From Lactarius indigo (Eukaryota > Basidiomycota > Agaricomycetes > Russulales > Russulaceae): a stretch of 64,000 bases of DNA. The notes under the pieces were generated by a model. The model did no database searches. It was not told the origin of the DNA and saw nothing but the letters and a program-made list of their open reading frames with translations. Made by a program: the position numbers and the translations under genes. Of the stretch, positions 50,101 to 61,220 are shown piece by piece (position 1 is the first letter of the stretch; every line of letters starts with the position of its first letter). The DNA lies in the NCBI GenBank assembly GCA_025766275.1, contig JAFKAC010000010.1, positions 1,984,001-2,048,000 of the forward strand. Reading direction: 5' to 3'.

Positions 50101-50393
50101 GGACACAGCAGGTCATTCTTAACCTCGTCTGCGACTTGGCTATACTCGGCTATGGCCTCTTGTCTGATACCGCTTTCCCAAGATACCTTACTGATGAGCT
50201 TCTGATATTGTTGGGGAACATGGTAGAGGGGCAGTCCGGTTCTCATATTGATGACGCAATGAAGAAGATGGAAGATGCGACCAGGACGCAGGAGGGAGTT
50301 CCCGGGCCGAAGTGGTGGTTAAAAATCCACGCGTTCAGGGCAGAGGCGATGAAGGTTATCTCCCGCTCGCGGGCTCCTATGCCTTCTTCGTAG
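47178..50393 (+). CDS. DUF6535 membrane protein, copy 6 (intact)
   Basis: Exons 47178-47247, 47297-47485, 47551-47753 and 47811-50393 total 3045 nt, 1014 aa. The ATG at 47178 (MARKTQRRNQSQGADLEAQP) aligns with all other copies. An Ala/Lys/Glu-rich stretch in exon 2 is unique. Helices are at about residues 155-172, 229-250, 290-311 and 320-341, with RQYLYEGAEGWYMPVV before the third. A run of seven Asp lies in the C-terminal half (DGDDDDDDDENALKNAR), just before a conserved ARTIDNYFETA block. Intron 3 (57 nt) is a multiple of three with no stop, so its retention would insert 19 residues immediately before the first helix. The C-terminal half is closest to copy 8. The gene is convergent with an oxidase remnant. 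Function unknown. Confidence 0.85.
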
Positions 50394-50559
50394 AGTTGCG
50401 CAATATTGGCCCTTACCAGTACCAAATACTGGTGTTTTACTGTAATAGGATGGTCTAAATATTCGTAGTTGACGAAGGAGCGGTGATGATGCTTGTACGA
50501 TTGTCAGTAACTGATCTCTGCCTTTGCTCGCACCGTATACACCCAACAGCGGCAAACCG

Positions 50560-50700
50560 CCCCGATCACATCATGATGGCGTCGCCTTCTCGTCCTCGCC
50601 CGCCCATTCGAGCCGATCGAACGTGGGTCCGGGTAGAGCCGGCTGGCGGGAATCAAGACGCTCCGCCCTTGGGGCGTTGCTGGCTGGGTAGAGTTTGGTC
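50560..50700 (-). pseudogene. Questin oxidase remnant (C-terminal tail)
   Basis: The minus strand reads PGPTFDRLEWAGEDEK near 50570-50630, matching VAGLTFDRLGWVDEGEKA of the long pseudogene copy. Only this tail is left. Confidence 0.55.
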
Positions 50701-51051
50701 TGTCCCGTGAGCTGCAGCTTCAGGTTGTACCAAGCCTGTTCATATACTGCATGATGTGTGTGGGATAAGCCCACGCTATAAGGAGAAATTAAATACGATC
50801 TCGGCCAATCAGGAGAGGGCGTACCTTCGAGCTCCCGGGTGTCCATCGATCCGAGTTTGAATATGACTATCCATTCAATGCCTGCCCGCTTCTTAATGCC
50901 AACCACAAACGTCCACAACCATTGGGCGATGAACGCCTCTGGCGATTTGTGTGTGTCGGAGTCACGACTCGAAACGCGGGAACGAGTCCACACGGGTAGT
51001 GCGGCCCGGGCACGCTCGGCCAGTCACTGACTTGTTGGAACCCGCACTCCG

Positions 51052-52845
51052 ATGTCCTCCAAGAGATCCCAAGGTACTCCTGAGCCTGAGGAAGAAACGC
51101 CTCTTCTGCACGGTTCAGATTCTCCACGAACGGAAACACCTCTTCCGATTACCCAGATCGTCATCTTGCTCTTGCTACAGCTCGCAGAGCCTATCACGTC
51201 TCTCTCGATTAGACCCTACGTAAACCAGGTGCGATCATAGCAGATTTCCATTACACGACTTATCGGTAACCCCTGCCTCAGCTTGTCAGTGAGCTCCCAA
51301 TCGTCGGTGGTGACGAAAGAAAGGTCGGGTACTACGCAGGACTTATAGTATGTTTCGTCTATTGTCCACTCTTCCGTATCGCGCCAATAGTATTCATAGG
51401 TGTCCCTGTATTTTGCCGCTCAGGCAGTTACTGTCCTCCAATGGAGCCGTCTCTCTGACCATGTGGGCCGCAAGCCCGTACTTCTAGGTGGCCTTCTAGG
51501 TACCATTGTCTCGAGCGTCCTTTTTGGCCTTTCCCGTTCTTTTCCAGCACTTGTCTTTAGGTGTGTTCGGCTCGGATCTGGGGAATATAGTTCACGCTAA
51601 CCAATAGTTGGGCCTAGCCGTTGTTTCCATGGCATGGTCAATGGAAACGTTAGTGTGATGAAGAGTATGATGGCGGAGCTCACTGATGAAACGAACGTGG
51701 CACGAGGCTCCTCATTAATACGAGTGACTTGGGCTGTGGGTGGCGTCCTGGGGTATGTATGGTATACTACTTCTTCCCATTTTCCTTTTGCTAATATCCG
51801 GATTATCAGGCCCTTCATTGGTGGTGTGCTATCGCGGCCACAAGATCGTTGGCCCAATTTCTTCTCGCATCCTTTCTGGGGAGAATACCCATACTTCTTA
51901 CCATGTCTCGCCACCGCTTCATATGCTCTCCTATCATTCTCTCTGGCAGCGATTTTCTTGAAGGAGGTTGGCCTCTCTGCTGGGTCTGCTCTTTCAGGAG
52001 GTGCTCTGCTTACACGCTCGCCTAGACTATGAAAAGGGACCCAGTCATGAAGCCTAACCCTGAGGAGGGCAACTCAGACCATCCTCAAGTAGGTGCGGGA
52101 GAAATATTGGATGACGCAGAAAAACCGGTACCATTGCGCGCCCTGCTAACGAGACCAGTCGTGATATCGGTCGCGAATTACGGCATGACGGGGATGCTCG
52201 ATATGACAGCTGGAACTCTGATCCCACTTGTCTGGTCGACGTCGGTTGAGTTTGGTGGGCTCAGCATGAATCCTGCATCTATTGGTTCCTGGATGGCAGG
52301 ATATGGGTTGATGACCGGCGTCTTTCAATTCGCCGCCTTCCCGCGCATTGTTAGGCGCTTCGGCCCACGGCGGGTCTTTATCGCCAGCATCATTCTTTTT
52401 TTCCCAGTGTTCTTTATGCTTCCCTTAGAGAACCTGGCATTACGCCATTCCAGCCATGGCCCAAACCCGGCAACAGGGTTGCTCATCGTGCTGCAGTTCT
52501 CGGCATTGACGTCCTCTGGAATGGGATTTGGTACGTTACCCTGGACCTTACAATTTGGGTGGTGACTAAAGTGGTGCGGATGGATAAGGTACGATATTTA
52601 TGTACATATCGTCTGCTGCCCCCAACAAGCGGTCTCTCGGCGCTACGAATGGAGTCGCGCAGACAATAGTCTCGATTCAACGCGCGGTCGGACCTGCTGC
52701 TGCTGCATCACTGTTTGCATTCTCACTAGACAACAACATTTTGGGCGGAAACTTTGCGTATGTCGTGCTGCTTGCCGTTGTAGGTTTTGGGGTCGGCATC
52801 GCTGTGCAACTTCCGAATAACACATGGAAACATAACGAAGAGTAA
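51052..52845 (+). CDS. MFS transporter (DHA1/YCR023C-type), intact
   Basis: Exons 51052-51228, 51282-51347, 51400-51560, 51618-51752, 51810-51966, 52026-52530 and 52589-52845 total 1458 nt, 485 aa, normal for the family. The cytoplasmic N-terminus carries PEPEEETPLLHGSD. The first helix is LPITQIVILLLLQLAEPITS, followed by the family stretch LVSELPIVGGDERKVGYYAG. The MFS signature loop 2-3 is WSRLSDHVGRKPVLL. SRCFHGMVNGNVSVMKSMMA follows. A central hydrophilic loop (RDPVMKPNPEEG) precedes helices 7-12, which end NNTWKHNEE. Relatives are proton-driven exporters or zinc-induced-facilitator-like proteins; the substrate is unknown. It is a paralogue of the broken copy at 38542-40332 and sits inside the DUF6535/oxidase array. 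Confidence 0.88.
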
Positions 52846-53129
52846 ATTTACGAACGCGTGCAGGTTGTACGAAGAAAAGTTTATGTAGTTTAGAGGACAA
52901 GCACATAGTTCTTTCACGTTCGTCCTTCGTCTGAGGTCCGTTGTTGTCTCGGTAAGACTTTCTCGCTCTTCTCGGGGCATGTGGGCTTCATGGCGGAGCC
53001 CAGGATAAGATATGTCCGTCCAAAGTCGTGATTCGGCACATTGTATTACGGATTTAAACATAGGTCCTGCCGAAGTCACGGACTCGTCAAGGGACAAACA
53101 TCGAGTATCGATGCATATGTCCAGGAAGT

Positions 53130-53300
53130 AGGGTCCCGGCGTCACGTGAAGGGGCAATCGGGTTCGTGTCATCACGCAATGAAGGAGCTGGATGATGCGA
53201 TCAAGGAGAAGAACTTTGTTCCAGAGAGGCTCGCCTATTTAGGGAAAATGCGGTCAGGGTTCTCTTTCGCTTGCGGACTCTTGCGCCCTCTTCGTAGGAT
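53130..53300 (+). pseudogene. DUF6535 3'-end scrap (ninth copy)
   Basis: Translation gives KGQSGSCHHAMKELDDAIKE followed by NFVPERLAYLGKMR, matching EGQSGSHIDDAMKELDDAI and the FRAEAVKVISRSRAP tail of the intact copies. No other part of the gene is present. It begins only about 280 bases behind the MFS stop codon, so the MFS gene marks a recombination junction. Confidence 0.7.
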
Positions 53301-53403
53301 AGGGGAGTGGCCCGTACTGGTACCAATTGGTGGTTCAAAGATTCAATATCTGTGAAGTTTGGTCGACTGCTAACGGCTCCTGAGTCCACTCCCTCACTAT
53401 ACC

Positions 53404-54620
53404 ACTTATGCCTCACTGGAATGAGACAGTCTAAATATTCGATCATCTCGTTGACGAAAAGGCGGTGGTGGTGCATGCCCATTTGTCAGCAAAAGCCTAG
53501 ACTTTGGTCGCGATATCCAGCACTGGAAAACCGTCCCGATTTCACAGTTCTTCCTTCTCTCCCTCGTCGCCCACCCAAGCCGATCGAGCATTAGTGCGGG
53601 AACGCGCGCGAATATGGCCGTCGAGTTTCTTGATAACCTCGAGTGGGCGTCACCCCCGCGCATTCCTCCTCACTGGCAATAGAAAAGGTAACCCCGGCGG
53701 TTGCATACTCCAACGCGCGGGGAAGCCCGTGGGGGAGTGGGTAAATGTTTCGGCATTTGCCTGTCTGAGAAACCAACCGCACTCTGGAATCTGGATGGCG
53801 CGAAGTCACGTGCTTCGAGGAGCACTCTCTAGCAGGTGATAACGGTTGCAGGTCTGTCGCAGCATAAAAAATAGCGATGGGCAAAGCGTGGTTGTCGCGC
53901 ATAGTGCACCAGGCCGCAGACACGGCGGGGTATGCCTAGAGCAGCAGCAAGCGACTCGGACTGGCGACTCGGAACGGGGGTTCCGACGGGCCGGAGCTTG
54001 ACGTCGAAAGAGGCGACGCCTCGTCCTCTAGGTTGAGCTTCGACAGGAAGAGGGCTGAGGTGACGAGGGTGCGCGCTGTGTGGGAAGAGTTCGCGTTGAT
54101 AACTGCTCGCTAGGACTCTCCACCACGTCCCGAGTCAGAGAAAGGGGCTACTGTCGACGCCAACTCGACGGTGAACGAATGATTGTCATATATGCGGTGG
54201 CGAAGGGAAAGCGTGGAGCTTGTCAAGAGTAGGCGCAGACACAGACGACCTGAGCCTGAGATTTCGAGGTAATATGTGATATTAGAGGGGTGTGAGTGAG
54301 TGCCTTCTGCTGAGGAGCTGGTAAAGTAAGAGATAAATGGATAGACCAGCCCCTCCAGAGGACGATTCAGTATATGCGGCTCCTCCTTCCAGTTGCGCAC
54401 CCCAGCTGCGAGGTCAGACGTGGAGGTGGGCGCGGGGAGAAAATGAAATACTCCAGTGCCTCCGTTGAGTGGTTCTGCAGGTGAAAGTTTCGAGGTAGGC
54501 GCTGTGGTACCTTGAGGTGTGGGTCATTGAAGGCATCATTTACGCGTGACAATACCCCAGAGACATGACACGTACTTCTGATCATCCAAATGTTCAATGG
54601 TGCGACTAGGCTCACCGGTG
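53404..54620 (-). pseudogene. Questin oxidase remnant (large part, broken)
   Basis: The minus strand retains AWCTMRDNHALPIAIFYAAT near 53850-53915 and VPALMLDRLGWA near 53555-53590, in last-exon order. Exon 2-3 traces (RRVGLVYPFIS, EYFIFSPRPPP) lie near 54320-54460. Frames differ between segments. Confidence 0.7.
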
Positions 54621-55363
54621 CGGGGAGTCTAGGAAGGGGGGTCTTGTCTTCGACCGGCCCCAACGATGCGCCTAGCTACAAGAAGAGCGAGAGTAAGACG
54701 CCCATGCTGCCATGCACGGGGCGTGCCGGGATCGCCTGTGGGGGCACTGAGTCGGTTGGACTAAATATCCTGTGGGAAGATACCGTTGGTGATGAAGCGG
54801 CGTGACCTCGCAGAGGTGTGGAGCGTAGAGGGTTGGAAGGAAACTGGATCCAAGTTTGCGCAGAGTTACCACACAGAAAGAGGTCGCGACTCGCGAGTTT
54901 CGGACTGTGACCTAATCAACGCAGCCAAATCCGGATCAAGCCTGTCGCAACTCCTCTGTTCAGCGCCAGCAATACTGGCGGGAAAAGGGAAAGAAAACAG
55001 AACTGCCCCGAACAGTGCAGACCGAGCGGTGCAAAGCAAACGACAGACTCATCACACGCACTGATCGACGACGGCGCGCGGAGATATTCCGGGCCGGCGA
55101 TGCCCACGAACGACCAACTGCGATGTCTGCTGGTCACCACTTCGAGTACGCGTCTCAACCCGCACAGAACAATTCCCTCGGCGCCCTTGGCCTTATATTT
55201 TATGTCGCAGTGATGGTAGAACGAGGCACCAACGGTTACTCCCTTGCTCACTCCTATTTCCTCTATCACGGACCAACCGGACCGCATATACCTCCGTCGG
55301 GTATGTGTGTCGCTTACTAATTACTCGGCCTCGCCTCCCTACCTCGAATCGCACGAGGCCGAC
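54621..55363. other. Upstream region of DUF6535 copy 7, paralogous to that of copy 5
   Basis: The part 54935-55070 aligns with 41132-41350 upstream of copy 5 (shared words TCAAGCCTGTCGC, CAGTGCAGAC, GACAGACTC), except that the 110-base palindromic element at 41171-41280 is missing. No gene recognised. Confidence 0.5.
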
Positions 55364-55383
55364 CTTGACCTGTGCAACGCTCC
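55364..55383 (+). promoter_or_regulatory. Conserved leader block upstream of DUF6535 copy 7
   Basis: CTTGACCTGTGCAACGCTCC, about 40 nt before the start codon; almost identical to the block before copy 5. Confidence 0.4.
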
Positions 55384-55419
55384 CCTCTGCACTCATTTGC
55401 GTGTTCTGCTCGACTCTTG

Positions 55420-58400
55420 ATGACTCGGACTAGAAAATCTCAAAGAAGAAATAAATTTCAAGGCGCTGACCTTGAGGCTCAGCCCGAGGGCGAAGGTGTG
55501 CATTGCGGCCTATCTTATATTCTCTATTCACATTACACCGAAGATGGTGGACGGAAGGGGGGTCATGAAATGAGTATTCTCACGTTTGGAAGCAAGAGTG
55601 AAGCTTCGGGAACCACTGGAAGCAATGCACTAGTTGGGGAAGCAGACCGCGAAGCCCAGGCTGGCTCGTCAACCAGGTCGCAGGCGCAGCCCCCGAAAGA
55701 TGGCCCCGGTGAGCACACCATGATTTCCTAGTATCGTGGTGCCTTTTGACCTAACACGTAAGAAAAATATAGGTGAAAGTGCTCAACCTGGTGACAACAG
55801 AACTCCTGGCGACACCGCTCAACCAATCCCTCCCGAAATGCCTCGCATGATTGGGGATTTCGACGACAATGCCAATGCATTGTGGTCTCTTCACGTGAAA
55901 GAAGCAATGAGCCACGACGAAGCCCGCATCCGATCCCTCAAGGACGATATGGACGGCGTCCTCATATTTGTGCGTGTTTATATCATCGTCTACCACGCCA
56001 CGAGCTCATTGCACTGTCGTCCAGGCTGGTCTATTCTCCGCTGCTCTCACTTCCTTCCTCGTCGATAAGATTCACGACCTTCAAGTCGATCCAGCCCAGC
56101 AGATGGTCTACTACCAGCAACAGAATGTCGCACTTCTCGTTCAGATCTCCAACCAGGTCTCCTCCATCGCACCACAGGTCTCCATCTCATCCACACCGCC
56201 TCCACCATACGTTTTCGCTCTAAACCCTTCTGATGTCCGTGTCAACGTTTTCTGGTTCATGAGCCTAGTCTTCAGCATAACCGCTGCCCTCCTCGCAACT
56301 CTCGTCCAACAATGGGTACGCGACTACATGCACGTGTTTCAGCGGTACAGCAACCCTCTGAAGAGTGCCCGACTGCGCCAATATCTATACGAAGGCGCGG
56401 AGGGATGGTATATGCCTGTGGTCGCGGAATCTGTTCCCGGCCTCGTCCACGTTTCCCTCTTCTTATTCTTCGTAGGCCTCGGTGACTCGCTCCTCAATGT
56501 AAACACGACCGTCGGGGTCACCACTATCGTCCCGATTACCGTTTGTGCGTTTCTTTACGTGTTCAGCATGTTTGCTCCGATCATCAAACCACAATCTCCC
56601 TTTCGAAACCCATTCTCTGGCCTGATATGGTATCTGAGGCAGAAAGTGCATCCGCGACGCTACTTGGATCGCGCGTCTGGTGGAACGGTCAAGGCTGTGA
56701 GCCCGAACATATCACAAGGACAGATACAACTAGCGATGGAAGAGAACGACGAACGCAAAGATCGCGATGTTCGGGCAATCCGATGGTTAATCGATAATCG
56801 GACAGAAGATGACGAGATGGAATCATTCGTAACGGCTATACCTGGCGCTTTTACGTCGAAATGGGGAATTGACATATGGAGAAAGGCTTGTGAAGTGAAG
56901 CAATACGAAGACACGAACGTGAGGCAGAACGACCTGACAGCCACATCGCGGAGCAATGCAGATCTTCGCATGTCTGTTCCACCACGTCAACGTTCCCCAC
57001 ATTTCCAGCGCACCAACCATCCTCCCGGTCTGTTTCGTGCCCTTGGACGTATTACTGGGATACGGTTCGCGAATGGTACCCCCCACGATGTGACGGTGAC
57101 CCAATCAATTCCTCGCCTCCCTAGTGATAACCAAGCGCGCGACAATCCCTACGCACATAGAGACCTTGCCGTCTACGATCTCTGCAAGCGTGTACGACAC
57201 CTGGTTGGTACATGCGATAATCACAGTATCTTCGCAAACAAGGAATCGTGGATCAAGCGTGCTCGTGGATGCGTTGAAACGGCAGCGTCACTCGTGTTAT
57301 GTGCAGATATCGAACCAGAACTATTGGGAGATCTTGGAAGGTTAATTCCTCCACTACACCGGGCCATGGTGACGGGAGGGCTCCGTTACGATACACTGGG
57401 AGCAAACGGGTTATTTCGCACACGCATTGATTGCTTGTCCCTGGTCATCGTCATTCAAGGAATAGTAAACCACGATGGGATAAAACAGCACGCGCGTGCT
57501 GCTATCGATAGCCTTTCACAGCTCAAAACAGAAGATGACGGCGAACGAGCAAACGATGGCGATGAAAACGCACTCAGGAACGCCCGAAGGATCGACAATG
57601 ATTTCGAGATCGCGCGGCAATTTTGCATATATGGGCTGCGTGGAGTATTCAGACCCACAGAAGTAGGAACGACGGAAGAAAATGTGAGGGAGGTCCTGGC
57701 ACGCGATCACAAAGACGATATCTCTATGCTCGAACGCATCGCCCTTGCAGCGGACCACAAGGCGGACCATGTAGCGAACGTTGATCAAGCGATCACTAGG
57801 ATCAATTATTCTATCTGCAACTTCGCTAGTGGTCTGATTCTTTTCGTATTTGGTGCATATTTCGATAGGTTCCAGGAGACAGAAGTCGTCGAGCCAATCA
57901 GATTCTTCAATTCAACCGACCAACCAACCTTCTTACCTCAGTTCATATTCCTACATCGGCGCCTTCGGCTTTTATGTTCCTATTCCTCTAAATTACGCGA
58001 CATCATCGACGGACGAGTTAATGGTGTCTACAAAGAGACGCTCGAGAGCCTGCAAACTTTGTGGAGCAAGTCAGATAACGGCAATCGGTCAGGCATTCAT
58101 AAACGACGTCTCATGGAACGACAACTATATCGCCTGCAAGACTTCCGTGATGGCGGTGGCTTCGGATTTATGGTTGAACTTTTTTTCCTTATGGCCCATC
58201 AATTATTATTCATACCGTTGTCACCTGAAGCCCACTCTGCCCTTATCATTGGAACGTTCAGGGCCATCACATCCAACTGGAGGCAACACAGACATTCTGT
58301 CGGGACACAGCGTGTCATTCTTCACCTCGTCTGCGACATGGCTATACTTGACCATGGTCTATTGTCTGATCTCGTTTTCCCAAGATACATTACCGGCGAG

Positions 58401-58589
58401 CTTCTCGTCTTGTTGGGGAACATGGTGGAGGGGCAGTTCGGTTCACATATTGATGACGCTATGAAGAAGCTAGACGATGCTATGAAGGAGCAGGACGCTG
58501 TTCCGGAGTGGTTTGCAGAAATACGTATATTTCGGGCAGAAGCGGTCAAGGTTATCTCTCGCTCGCGAGCTCCTGCGCCCCCTTCATAG
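55420..58589 (+). CDS. DUF6535 membrane protein, copy 7 (intact)
   Basis: Exons 55420-55495, 55544-55708, 55773-55969 and 56025-58589 total 3003 nt, 1000 aa. It starts MTRTRKSQRRNKFQGADLEA. Intron 1 (48 nt) is in frame without a stop, so both spliced and retained forms are open. The membrane module is AGLFSAALTSFLVDKI, WFMSLVFSITAALLATLV, VHVSLFLFFVGLGDSLL and TTIVPITVCAFLYVFSMF. The C-terminal half has the family blocks (ARGCVETAASLVLCADIEPE, ARRIDNDFEIARQFCIYGL, LPQFIFLHRRLRLLCSYSS, GTQRVILHLVCDMA). A small internal duplication (ADHKADHVANV) lies near 57745-57775 and is absent from the others. Upstream sequence and leader are like those of copy 5. Function unknown. Confidence 0.86.
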
Positions 58590-58739
58590 TATAGCGTAAT
58601 AGTAATCAGTACCAATACCATGTGGAGAATCAAAGATTCAAAACATGTAAAGCTTTGTTGGTGACCGATGATCGATGGATCACACTTGGACTTGGATCAC
58701 TGCCTCACTAACCTGAGGCCGGCACCGAGTACTAATGCA

Positions 58740-59480
58740 CTAATACTTCACTAGAACTAGATTGTCTAAATATCCGACTGTCTTGTTGACGAACGAACAG
58801 GTGGTGTTCATGCGTGTACACTTCTCAGTAATACAACTGCCCCTTTTCTTGCGCCGTAAATAGAAAGCCCGTGCCGCCCGTACTGACTCCACCATCTCTC
58901 CCCTCGCCCACAAATCCGGGCTGATCGAACATGAGTCTGGCGACGCGTATGTATAGTGACCCTCTCGCCTCTCGGTGCTCTCAAGTGAGGGCAGTAGCAG
59001 AGGTAAATTACCCCGACAGTGGTTTATCCCAACATGCCGAGAAGTCCGGGAGCGATCGCGCGAAAGTGCATGCGTGCTCATCCGTGAACACAAGCCACCA
59101 CGCGCTTCCTAGCGGCCAATAGACACCGCCGGTGCCGCTGGTAGCGCCCGTGGGTGAGAGAGGTTGCTCCTGCCCTACACGTTGAAGTCTGCGATGGGGA
59201 ACATGCGATTGCTGTTTCATGTCGCAGATATGACATGGTGGAGAGGTACATCGGGAGAAGCGGGCAATTGGCATCTGAGTTCATATGAATCGAAGCGAGG
59301 ATACACATGTTACTCTCGGTTGGCGTAGAAAATTATCACGTTTGAGAAGATCATGGTGCTCAGCCACCATCTAATGTCATTCACAATCCAAATCCAAATC
59401 CAAACCAGATCCGTAGCCAAAAAAGATCCCAATCATGAGATCACCTTGAACCATGAACAAACTCACCTATCTGCACTGCC
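58740..59480 (-). pseudogene. Questin oxidase remnant (C-terminal half)
   Basis: The minus strand gives VARLMFDQPGFVGEG near 58895-58945 and, in pieces, NRMFPIADFNV near 59180-59220, the degenerate form of the GNIPIPIQEFY motif. A further trace (FASIHMNSDANCP) lies at about 59260-59310. No open exon is left. Confidence 0.6.
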
Positions 59481-59489
59481 TGCGAACCC

Positions 59490-59990
59490 CACACAACCTT
59501 TGGGCAAGTGAGCGCTGGGTAGGCACGTCCCCAACACTCAGACTCGTTGTTAGGCTCTTCGCTTGATGCCACGCTCACCATGAATGTGAGGAATCGCAGG
59601 CCAGAGAATTCCTCTAGCAGCGACGACACTTCCAAGCAGCGTTTCCTGCGCTAGCGCTTGCCCAGTGTGGGACAGAAGGAGGAAAGGGAGCTGAGGGCGC
59701 TCACGAGTTGTAAGGCTACACAAGGCCCATGATATGTGGCGCTTCGAGGTATGTCAGGTACCCGGTAACTGCGTGAACCAACGCGTCAACGAACAGGATC
59801 GCCGGACGGGCGTCAACATCCACGAGAGCACCTCCGACCTCTAGCATGCAGTATCCCGACTCGGAGACGCCATGCACATGACACATGACAGCCACCTGCG
59901 GCAGCACCAGGACAATTCTTGATGAAAGCACACCAAGATTAAACGACTGGTGTGCCAAGAGCGCATACAGCGTTCTTAAATACATCGTTT
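59490..59990 (-). other. Unidentified decayed sequence, related to 46066-46800
   Basis: It carries the words CACATGACGCA-like/CCATGCACATGA and a common layout with 46.1-46.8 kb: FSGLRFLTFMVSVASSEE here versus FAGLRFLHGESD there. It lies between an oxidase remnant and a DUF6535 gene, as at 46 kb. Probably part of the same duplication unit. Confidence 0.3.
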
Positions 59991-61164
59991 AGAAGGTAAC
60001 TACACGTGAAATGCATGTGCAAACACCCGCACTCCGGTATCATCTCAACAAAATATCAAAGTTGTAACTTGAGTTGTAGTTCAAAAGATTGTCCCCGATC
60101 AAGTACATCAAACCTTGCATCAAACACTCTAAATGATCATAGTGCGAGTTCCTCCCGCGTCTGATCTCTACTCATGCCCAACACCGAGGTAGCTTGCACA
60201 TGGACTCAACGTCATTTCAACAATTCTCACGAGGGAGCAACAGGGGTATAATGGTAATAGTGGGGCGCATGTTCGGGCACCTTTCGTGAACCCGAGCATG
60301 AGTACAGGTTGTGCATGGGCGAATAAGGCATCGGAGGTGGTGGTAGTGAAGTAGACAGACAAGTTGCGCAGATGGCAGCGAACAAAATGGGAACGATGAC
60401 GAAGCTGTGAGTTTCAGTTCTGAGAAACTTATTACAGTACGTATGTCTCACCTAGTCCGGTTCAAAAAATCAAAGTGGTAAGATACTGTAATTTACTGTA
60501 ATTAGTGATGCATTGATGCGTTGAAAAATCCCTATACTTGAAAACGACAACTGGATTATATAAATTCATTTCTTACATACAGTAATTGCTGCAATCAATT
60601 TGGCTGAGTTGCCCATTCAAGGCGCATCAGCAATCGGGAATTTTAGTTTCCCGTGTATCATTGGTTATTGCCGTTTTCCCGGTCTCCGGAAACTTGGTAC
60701 CCAGAGACTTGGACCCACTAGTGTCCTTCAAGTGCCTGCGTTTGGGCCTAACATCCGGGATTCCGGGGTATTCACGCAGAGTTGAGGGATCAAATTTATC
60801 AAAAGGGGGGGCAAACGAGCACGCTTCTGTTCCAGCCACAAGAGAGGGTTTAAATGCATCTATCAAACCCAGTCCGTGGAGCAGTGACAGCCAAGGAAGG
60901 TAAAATAAAGAAAGTACAAAGAGAAGCGCCGAGACATCAGTTTCGGTTCCGTATGTACGATTCGGGGCGCCTCGTTTACGTGAGTTTCTCAAATATAGCG
61001 GTACACGCTGCGACCGGTCTATATCTCTGATACGTATCCCGGAATAATAACGGATTCAAAAAAAAAACAGCCGAGACATGTGGTAAGAGATCAAACAGTC
61101 CGAAGATGAGGTGATCGAAAACGTGTGGTTTCAGGCTCAGCACTCGGGCTGGCCTTACAACGGC
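59991..61164. other. Upstream region of DUF6535 copy 8
   Basis: AT-rich with short repeats of TACTGTAATT near 60485-60510 and a TATATAAA at about 60556. Frames at 60.6-61.0 kb on both strands are not protein-like. No gene recognised. Confidence 0.35.
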
Positions 61165-61184
61165 TACCTGTGTGACGTTCCTTC
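61165..61184 (+). promoter_or_regulatory. Conserved leader block upstream of DUF6535 copy 8
   Basis: TACCTGTGTGACGTTCC, about 40-55 nt before the start codon; same element as before copies 2, 5, 6 and 7. Confidence 0.4.
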
Positions 61185-61220
61185 CCTCTTCCCTCTTCCC
61201 TCTTATCCTAAGAACCTTTG

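Noticed and set aside
60586..60992. Two opposite frames of 105 and 121 codons
   Set aside because: Low-complexity, mutually antisense, no family resemblance; possibly an old repeat.
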